Below, in pieces: positions 58,228 through 64,000 of a stretch of 64,000 nucleotides of DNA. This DNA is from UBA2287 sp964479665 (GTDB lineage Bacteria; Bacteroidota; Bacteroidia; Bacteroidales; Tenuifilaceae), in contig CAYZNN010000002.1 of NCBI GenBank assembly GCA_964479665.1, forward strand, positions 62,001-126,000, in the 5' to 3' direction. Each line of letters begins with the position of its first letter. Position 1 is the first letter of the stretch. Under the pieces are notes generated by a model. It was given only the letters and a program-made list of their open reading frames with translations. It had not been told where the DNA came from and did not search any database. The translations under genes and the position numbers were made by a program.

Positions 58228-59481
58228 ATGGGATATCTATTTACATCTGAAAGCGTTTCGGAAGGGCACCCCGACAAGGTAGCCGACCAAATTTCTGATG
58301 CGCTACTCGACGAATTCCTAAGGCAAGACCCCGATTCGAAGGTAGCCTGCGAAACCCTGGTTACAACTGGTCTGGTTGTATTAAGCGGCGAAGTTAAAAC
58401 CAAAGGATATGTAGATGTGCAGGAAATCGCCCGTAGGGTAATAAAACGCATTGGGTACACCAAGCAGGAGTACCGGTTCGATTCCGAGTCGTGCGGCGTT
58501 ATTTCAACCATTCACGAACAGTCGCCCGACATTAACCGTGGGGTTGAGCGTGAGTTGGAGGAAGAGCAGGGTGCAGGCGATCAGGGTATGATGTTTGGCT
58601 ACGCCAGTCGCGAAACCGACGATTATATGCCCTTGGCATTGGTGCTTTCACATGTTCTACTCATGGAACTTGCTAAAATTCGCCGCGAGGGCAAGGAAAT
58701 GACTTACCTTCGCCCCGATGCCAAATCGCAAGTAACCCTCGAGTACGACGACAACAACCAACCACTCCGAATCCATACCATTGTGGTTTCGACTCAGCAC
58801 GACGAATTCGATAGCAATGATGCTAAAATGCTCGAGAAAATTCGTACCGATGTCAAAACCATTTTAATTCCTAGGGCAAAATCTCGCTTCACCGAACGGG
58901 TTCAAAAGCTATTCAAAAACGACTTCGTTTTGCATGTAAACCCAACCGGAAAGTTCGTAATTGGGGGCCCCCATGGCGACACTGGCCTTACAGGCAGAAA
59001 AATTATAGTCGACACATACGGCGGAAAGGGTGCACACGGCGGTGGTGCCTTCTCGGGAAAGGACTCTTCGAAAGTTGATCGTTCAGCAGCCTATGCTGCC
59101 CGACACATTGCAAAAAATATGGTAGCAGCGGGCATAGCCAACGAAGTGCTCATTCAAGTTGCATATGCTATTGGCGTTGCGCAGCCCGTTGGCCTCTTTG
59201 TTAATACCTTCGGAACATCAAAGGTAGCGCTCACCGATGGAGAAATTGCTCAGAAGGTTCAAAAGGTATTCGATATGCGACCAGCAGCCATTGTGAAACG
59301 CTTCGGGCTCAAAAACCCTATATTCGAAGAAACCGCTGCATATGGCCATTTTGGTCGCGACTACTTCAAAGCGAAGGTGCATATGGGCGGAAATGGTAAT
59401 GCCTATGAAAAGGAAGTGGAGTTCTTTACATGGGAGAAACTCGATTACGTTGATGTGCTTAAAAAAGAGTTCAACCTATAG
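58228..59481 (+). CDS. metK: S-adenosylmethionine synthetase
   Basis: 417 residues making SAM from methionine and ATP. The family motifs are present: TSESVSEGHPDKVADQISDA at the N-terminus, GAGDQGMMFGYA (methionine loop), the KTI/PRAK region and GGGAFSGKDSSKVDRSAAYA (P-loop-like phosphate site). Length is slightly above the usual 380-400, through a few insertions. Its leader carries a SAM-II riboswitch, so expression should fall when SAM is plentiful. A hairpin follows the gene. Confidence 0.97.
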   Translation: MGYLFTSESVSEGHPDKVADQISDALLDEFLRQDPDSKVACETLVTTGLVVLSGEVKTKGYVDVQEIARRVIKRIGYTKQEYRFDSESCGVISTIHEQSPDINRGVERELEEEQGAGDQGMMFGYASRETDDYMPLALVLSHVLLMELAKIRREGKEMTYLRPDAKSQVTLEYDDNNQPLRIHTIVVSTQHDEFDSNDAKMLEKIRTDVKTILIPRAKSRFTERVQKLFKNDFVLHVNPTGKFVIGGPHGDTGLTGRKIIVDTYGGKGAHGGGAFSGKDSSKVDRSAAYAARHIAKNMVAAGIANEVLIQVAYAIGVAQPVGLFVNTFGTSKVALTDGEIAQKVQKVFDMRPAAIVKRFGLKNPIFEETAAYGHFGRDYFKAKVHMGGNGNAYEKEVEFFTWEKLDYVDVLKKEFNL

Positions 59482-59496
59482 GATTTATGTTTAAAC

Positions 59497-59537
59497 TAAA
59501 TGGGGTTGTCCTTCTTAGCTTGGGCAACTCCATTTAT
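59497..59537 (+). terminator. Terminator of metK
   Basis: AAATGGGGTTG (59498-59508) pairs with CAACTCCATTT (59525-59535), one G-U pair, with a U-rich tail. It begins 16 bp after the metK stop. Confidence 0.75.
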
Positions 59538-59722
59538 TCATTTTAGCTCGTTTTTAGTTATTTATATCACCTTCCCAAACAAAACTCCCGTTGGATTTGT
59601 TCTTGTAGTGAAAATTGCAGTATATTTGCCATACCATGTAAAACCTATATTCAAAAGAAGGTTATAGCAGGCAAAGTACCACAGAGAGCTAGAGTTATTT
59701 AAAAACTAAAAATTATTTTAAT

Positions 59723-60643
59723 ATGCCCGCAAGTAAGGATTTACGCCGTATAGGCGTTTTTTACGATGGAAACTATTTTCTTCACGTTAGCAACTACTAC
59801 AATTACTTTCACCCTAGGCAGCGCAGAATTAATATTGCCGGACTGCACGAGCTCATTAGGAATATGGTGGCCAAAGAAGACGAGGTGAATGTTCGCTACT
59901 GTCAAGTTATTGAAGCTCACTATTTCCGGGGCCGTATTAGCGCACAGGAAGCTAGCCAACGAGGCAATCAGCTCTATAACGATCGCGTATTCGACGATAT
60001 CCTTATGTCCGAAGGGGTGATAACCCATTACCTTCCCATTCGGAATCGTAGCGGAAAGAAAGAGGAAAAAGGAATTGATGTATGGCTCGCTCTCGAAGCT
60101 TTTGAGCAGTCTTTTTACAAACGATTTAATGTGCTTGTCCTCATTACATCCGATGGCGATTACGTACCATTAATACGGAAACTCAACTCGCTGGGAACTA
60201 AGGTTATGGTGTTGAGCTGGGACTTTACTTATACCGACGACATGGGTAGGGAAGTGGTAACACGAACTTCTCAGGATCTCATTCGCGAGGTTACCTATCC
60301 GGTTGCCATGCACGATATGATTAACGCAGGAATAAAATCGAATAATCCTCTTATCAACAACCTTTTCTCAATTCCCGAATACACTACTGCAAAACGACCA
60401 GAAGCCCCCGACGAAGAATTAGAGTATTTACAGGGCAGAACGCTCAACATGAGTAGTGGCTACGGATTTATCCAGTATCCACCCAACAACCTATTCTTCC
60501 ACCACCTCGATGTAATTGAAGGCGACTTTAATGACATTAAGAATGGCGATTTAGTTGAGTTCACAATTGACAAAAACGAACGGGGTCAGGATGTAGCTAA
60601 AAACGTTCGAAAGGTTGAAGGGGAGGACCCCAATAGCTACTAA
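59723..60643 (+). CDS. NYN-domain putative ribonuclease fused to a cold-shock domain
   Basis: 306 residues. The N-terminal NYN/LabA-like PIN fold has acidic residues at the expected places: IGVFYDGNYF near residue 13 (Asp), GIDVWLALEAFEQ and VLITSDGDYVPLIRKL (Asp-x-Asp). The last 65 residues are a cold-shock OB domain with an RNP1-like SGYGFIQY and an RNP2-like LFFHHLDV motif. NYN proteins cleave RNA with a divalent metal; the cold-shock domain would grip single-stranded RNA, so the fusion suggests an RNA-degrading or processing enzyme. No partner gene is beside it. The role is inferred from domains only. Isolated by hairpins on both sides. Confidence 0.85.
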   Translation: MPASKDLRRIGVFYDGNYFLHVSNYYNYFHPRQRRINIAGLHELIRNMVAKEDEVNVRYCQVIEAHYFRGRISAQEASQRGNQLYNDRVFDDILMSEGVITHYLPIRNRSGKKEEKGIDVWLALEAFEQSFYKRFNVLVLITSDGDYVPLIRKLNSLGTKVMVLSWDFTYTDDMGREVVTRTSQDLIREVTYPVAMHDMINAGIKSNNPLINNLFSIPEYTTAKRPEAPDEELEYLQGRTLNMSSGYGFIQYPPNNLFFHHLDVIEGDFNDIKNGDLVEFTIDKNERGQDVAKNVRKVEGEDPNSY

Positions 60644-60663
60644 TTGAAATTGGCATCCAATAA

Positions 60664-60696
60664 AATGGCCGCTAGAAATTAAACTAACGGCCCTTT
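60664..60696. terminator. Bidirectional terminator between NYN gene and usp
   Basis: ATGGCCGCTAG (60665-60675) can pair with CTAACGGCC (60684-60692) with one mismatch, flanked by U/A-rich runs. The two genes converge on it. Confidence 0.65.
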
Positions 60697-60712
60697 AAAT
60701 TTTAAATTATAC

Positions 60713-61576
60713 TTAATATGGAGCCCCAAAGGTTCTGAAGCTTCCCATTATAAATAGTTCTCGTGGTGTTACACTAAGTACAGGAATTGGCGATTTATTA
60801 AGCATTTGCTGTGCATAGCTGCCCAGCACAAAGTTGGCCAAGGCCTCATCCTGCTCGGTCATAATACTAATTAAGTCGGCTTTATGCTCAATTGCGTAAT
60901 CAATTGTTGTGTCGGTGATATTGTCGCTTGATGCTGTTTTTATTGAGTAATCGACCTTTTTATCCTTCAAAAAATCGGCCACCTGCTTGGTATAGGCTGC
61001 AACCTTGCTTTCTGATTCGCTGCTGCCTGCTACAGAAACCCCCAGAAGGTAAACTTTAGCCCCAAAGGCATGAGCAACATCAACCGTAAGAGGAACCTTC
61101 TGCCGAGTGTCGGTGGTAGAGTCGATTGGTAAAACGATGCTCTTTATATCGCGAACCACCGACCCATGCCTAATGGTTATTACGGGCAGGTCGGTTGCTG
61201 AAATAATTTTGAACGCATTGCTGCCAATAAAAAGTTCTTCAAACCCCGATGCTCCATGGGTTGAACAAATTATACATCCATTTTCAAAAGCTTGAGCCTG
61301 ATTAACAACCTCGCGAAATACCTTTCCTTTCTTCACAATGTAAGAAAGCCTGTCGGGGGGCATAAGTTTTTTGGAGTAGTCGGCAACAATCTTCTTGAAT
61401 TGTGCTGTCGCCTTTTTATGCTCTTCGGTAAATCCCACACGACCCAGTTCGGTAGGATACTTTTGAACATAAACCATTTGTACGGTGCTGTCGAACCGCT
61501 TCGCAAAAATAAGGGCCAACCTTAATCCATTTAGCGATTCCTTCGAGAAATCGATGGGTACAACTATATGCTTCAT
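60713..61576 (-). CDS. Universal stress protein, tandem UspA domains
   Basis: 287 residues with two Usp folds. The first (residues 1-145) starts KHIVVPIDFSKESLNGLRLAL; the second starts IKSIVLPIDSTTDTRQKVPL. The ATP-binding G-x2-G-x9-G loops appear as GASGFEELFIGSNAFKI near the end of domain 1, and a weaker GSYAQQML-like version closes domain 2. Such proteins are induced by stress and bind ATP or AMP; biochemical roles are usually unknown. The gene stands alone, divergent from ispG. Confidence 0.9.
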   Translation of the reverse strand: MKHIVVPIDFSKESLNGLRLALIFAKRFDSTVQMVYVQKYPTELGRVGFTEEHKKATAQFKKIVADYSKKLMPPDRLSYIVKKGKVFREVVNQAQAFENGCIICSTHGASGFEELFIGSNAFKIISATDLPVITIRHGSVVRDIKSIVLPIDSTTDTRQKVPLTVDVAHAFGAKVYLLGVSVAGSSESESKVAAYTKQVADFLKDKKVDYSIKTASSDNITDTTIDYAIEHKADLISIMTEQDEALANFVLGSYAQQMLNKSPIPVLSVTPRELFIMGSFRTFGAPY

Positions 61577-61700
61577 GATTATAATGGCATTTGTGCTAAA
61601 TTATGCTGAATTGAAACATTTACAAAGCGTTGCTAAGCAAACTTAATGTTTTTTTAAATTGCCCAACATTAAATGTTCAACATTATTTTTTTAAAACCGG

Positions 61701-61731
61701 TTGCTAATGCCCCTTTTTAACTCTTAATTTG
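61701..61731 (+). promoter_or_regulatory. Possible promoter of ispG
   Basis: TTG at 61701-61703 and TAATTTG at 61725-61731 (one base shorter than TAnnTTTG) are spaced near the expected 26 bp centre to centre. The start ATG is 21 nt downstream. Confidence 0.4.
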
Positions 61732-61751
61732 CACTATTATACTTTTTCAGC

Positions 61752-63653
61752 ATGTCAAACAAGGGAAGCAATAGCATAATTCGAACTACAGGTTATGTAC
61801 GGCGAGTATCGCGCGAAGTAACTATTGGGAATGTTGCCCTTGGGGGCAATTGCCCCATTCGGTTGCAGTCGATGACTACCACCAATACTAATGATATTGA
61901 AGCAACCAGCTACCAGTCAATACGCATTGCTAACGCAGGGGCACACTATGTGCGCATTACCGCGCAAGGGGTTCGCGAGGCCGAATCGATGGCTCTCATA
62001 AAAGCTTTTTTAAAAGAAAAAGGGTATAGCGTTCCACTTATTGCCGATATTCATTTCAACCCGAATGCGGCATTAGCTGCAGCAAAATATGTTGATAAGG
62101 TTCGAATCAATCCCGGAAACTTTGCCGATTCGAATTCGACGGATGAAGCTGGTAACATCACCGACCACCAGTACAAAAAGGAATTGGACCGAGTGGAGCA
62201 GCGTTTTTTACCCCTTCTCGAAGTTTGTAAAATGAATGGCGTTGCCATTCGAATTGGAGTAAACCATGGTTCCTTGTCAAATAGAATAATGAGTCGCTAC
62301 GGCGACACTCCTGAAGGCATGGCCCAGTCGGCTATGGAGTTTTTAGGAATTTGTCAGAAACATGGCTTTCACAGCATTGTAGTTAGCATGAAAGCAAGCA
62401 GCACACGAATTATGGTGCAGGCCACACGATTGCTTGTTAAAAAAATGGATGAGGAAGAAATGGACTACCCCATTCATTTGGGAGTAACCGAAGCTGGCGA
62501 GGGTGAGGATGGCCGAATTAAATCGGCAGTGGGCATTGGCACACTACTGGTCGATGGGATTGGCGATACCATAAGGGTTTCCCTAACCGAAGAGCCCGAA
62601 AATGAAATACCAGTTGCAAAGCAATTAGTTGATTTGATTGATTCGGGCACTTTTGAGAATTCAAACGAAGAGATACCTCCCATTTTCAATCCCTTTTCTT
62701 ACAGCCGGAGGCAAAGTGAAGATATAATGGGTATTGGTGGGGAATCAAGGTTTGCAGTTGTTGCTAACCTTTCTCAGCATATAGTTGTCGACATGGAAAC
62801 CATGGAAAGCATTGGTTGGCAATATAATGTAAATTCGAAAGAATGGCACCGCACCGATTCGGGAGCCGATTACATTCTGACAGGTGATGGCTCTTTTGAC
62901 AACCTCCCTTCTGCACAAAATCTCCCGTTAATTGGGTCAAATTCTCTTTGTAAATATAGTATTAGTAACGATTTTAAAAGTATCACTTTTAAAACAGGCT
63001 TTATACATACCTCCCCGGCCGATATTCTTAATTTGTTTGCAAATTCAGGAAAGATCCTTGAGACTGCAGTGATAATAATTCGTATTGATACGCTAGACCA
63101 TGTGTATTCGGCACGTAGGGCAATTTTTCGAATGAACCAGTTGGGTTATAGCAATTCAATTATTCTCTCGCTCCAAAGCCAATTACTCAATAAAGAAGAA
63201 TTCCAATTGCAATCGGCAACCCTTCTTGGCTCTTTCTTTATCGATGGAATTGCCGATGGCATTATGCTGAGTGGAAGTCACATGTCTGCCCAACAATCCG
63301 TATCGACTGGTTTTGCCATACTTCAGGCGGCAGGGGCAAGGGTTACAAAAACCGAATTCATTTCGTGCCCAGGCTGTGGCAGAACACTATTTAACCTAAC
63401 CGATACGCTAAAGGCCATCAAAGCCAGAACCTCGCATTTAAAGGGATTAAAGATTGGTGTAATGGGTTGCATTGTAAACGGGCCAGGTGAAATGGCCGAT
63501 GCACATTACGGATATGTGGGGGCTGGTCCCGGAAAGATTTCACTTTACAGAGGGCGCGAAGTAGTTAAGAGAAATATTCCTGAAAGCGAAGCTCTTGATG
63601 ACCTCATTTCGCTAATTAAAGCCAATGGCGATTGGGTGGAGCCAACCCTTTAA
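61752..63653 (+). CDS. ispG: 4-hydroxy-3-methylbut-2-enyl diphosphate synthase (long form)
   Basis: 633 residues, about 250 longer than the E. coli type, matching the three-domain form of Bacteroidota, plants and Chlamydia. The N-terminal TIM barrel is about residues 10-300 (CPIRLQSMTTTNTNDIEAT, VPLIADIHFNP, NPGNFAD). An insert domain is about 300-500, and the C-terminal [4Fe-4S] domain carries CPGCGRT (Cys539, Cys542) and GCIVNGPGE (Cys573, Glu579). It reduces MEcPP in the non-mevalonate isoprenoid pathway. A short AT palindrome right after the stop may end transcription. Confidence 0.95.
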   Translation: MSNKGSNSIIRTTGYVRRVSREVTIGNVALGGNCPIRLQSMTTTNTNDIEATSYQSIRIANAGAHYVRITAQGVREAESMALIKAFLKEKGYSVPLIADIHFNPNAALAAAKYVDKVRINPGNFADSNSTDEAGNITDHQYKKELDRVEQRFLPLLEVCKMNGVAIRIGVNHGSLSNRIMSRYGDTPEGMAQSAMEFLGICQKHGFHSIVVSMKASSTRIMVQATRLLVKKMDEEEMDYPIHLGVTEAGEGEDGRIKSAVGIGTLLVDGIGDTIRVSLTEEPENEIPVAKQLVDLIDSGTFENSNEEIPPIFNPFSYSRRQSEDIMGIGGESRFAVVANLSQHIVVDMETMESIGWQYNVNSKEWHRTDSGADYILTGDGSFDNLPSAQNLPLIGSNSLCKYSISNDFKSITFKTGFIHTSPADILNLFANSGKILETAVIIIRIDTLDHVYSARRAIFRMNQLGYSNSIILSLQSQLLNKEEFQLQSATLLGSFFIDGIADGIMLSGSHMSAQQSVSTGFAILQAAGARVTKTEFISCPGCGRTLFNLTDTLKAIKARTSHLKGLKIGVMGCIVNGPGEMADAHYGYVGAGPGKISLYRGREVVKRNIPESEALDDLISLIKANGDWVEPTL

Positions 63654-63668
63654 AAAACTAGTTTTTTT
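63653..63668 (+). terminator. Weak A/T-rich hairpin after ispG
   Basis: AAAAAACTAGTTTTTT is a perfect palindrome overlapping the ispG stop and followed by Ts. Stability is low, so it is only a possible terminator. Confidence 0.35.
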
Positions 63669-63753
63669 TAAATTTGACGGTTAGTCTATTTTGTCGGAAA
63701 CATTTTAACTATTAATTTAGCCAACGGGAAATTAATTTAATTGCTTGGCCAAA

Positions 63754-64000
63754 ATGGCAAATATTCTTGTAGTCGACGACGACTCCACCTTTTGCATTAT
63801 GCTCAAATCGTTCCTTACACGAAAAGGGCATGCTGTACAAGAAGCATTCTCGTTTGATGAAGCAATTAGGGTTTTCAAGTCATCCCATTTCGATGTGGTA
63901 CTTTCAGACTATAGGCTACCCGATAAAACGGGCCTCGATCTTCTGAAAGAGATTAAATCGGTAAAACCATCTACAGGCATAATTATTATGACAGGATACG
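63754..64000 (+). CDS. Response regulator, N-terminal part
   Basis: 82 residues seen, cut by the window end. The receiver fold is clear: ANILVVDDDSTFCIMLKSFL holds the acidic pair, and VVLSDYRLPDKTGLDLLKEI the phospho-Asp with the following YRLP loop. IIIMTGY holds the conserved Thr. Starting MANILVVDDDS, it resembles NtrC-type regulators, which continue with an AAA+ domain, but this cannot be seen here. No kinase is adjacent within the window. Confidence 0.9.
   Translation, partial: MANILVVDDDSTFCIMLKSFLTRKGHAVQEAFSFDEAIRVFKSSHFDVVLSDYRLPDKTGLDLLKEIKSVKPSTGIIIMTGY

Overview
The window is a draft-genome stretch of a member of the phylum Bacteroidota. I infer a Bacteroidia-like, free-living or host-surface relative, but the genus cannot be read from the sequence. 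The evidence is: a SprB-repeat adhesin with a gliding-motility-type C-terminal sorting domain followed by a PorP/SprF gene, the long (633 aa) IspG form, a DUF4296 lipoprotein, a Wzi-like capsule protein, an Oar-like TonB receptor, a HU-CCDC81/SPOR protein, a SAM-II riboswitch, and repeated TAnnTTTG -7 promoter boxes. No tRNA, rRNA, insertion sequence, prophage or CRISPR array was seen.

Layout. 1-5.3 kb: an efflux operon (TolC end, HlyD-like lipoprotein, RND pump, PII-like small protein). 5.3-12.6 kb: gltX, gamma-glutamyltransferase, a periplasmic-propeller/SpoIIE phosphatase sensor and a ProX-type tRNA deacylase. 12.6-21 kb (minus): B12-dependent ribonucleotide reductase nrdJ, an Oar-like TonB receptor, waaA and a TrmH-family rRNA/tRNA methyltransferase. 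21-33 kb: a 762-bp non-coding leader, the giant SprB-repeat adhesin (about 3400 aa or more, interrupted by a 100-N assembly gap) and its SprF partner. 33-39 kb: DUF4296 lipoprotein, HU/SPOR protein, and a long repeat protein with a C-terminal S74 chaperone domain, broken by one frameshift. 39-44.5 kb: sirtuin, metG, LD-carboxypeptidase, yraN, mmcQ and an exported protein of unknown role. 44.5-51 kb: chemoreceptor with a YfiR-like protein, cysS, and a Na/Pi cotransporter gene split by two in-frame TAG codons. 51-55.4 kb (minus): Wzi-like protein, sugar transferase, subtilase and an outer-membrane protein in one operon. 55.4-58 kb: two adjacent decayed genes (TPR histidine kinase with four indels; small outer-membrane protein with two stops). 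58-64 kb: SAM-II riboswitch and metK, a NYN nuclease fused to a cold-shock domain, universal stress protein, ispG, and the start of a response regulator.

Themes. Much of the window serves the cell envelope: efflux, lipid A/Kdo, capsule, type IX-secreted adhesin, repeat-rich surface protein, peptidoglycan recycling. Housekeeping genes (gltX, metG, cysS, metK, ispG, nrdJ) are intact. Disruptions cluster in four genes: the S74 repeat protein, the Na/Pi transporter, the TPR kinase and the small outer-membrane protein. This suggests real gene decay or phase-variable inactivation more than uniform sequencing error, but reads would be needed to decide. Many genes end at clear rho-independent hairpins shared by convergent neighbours.
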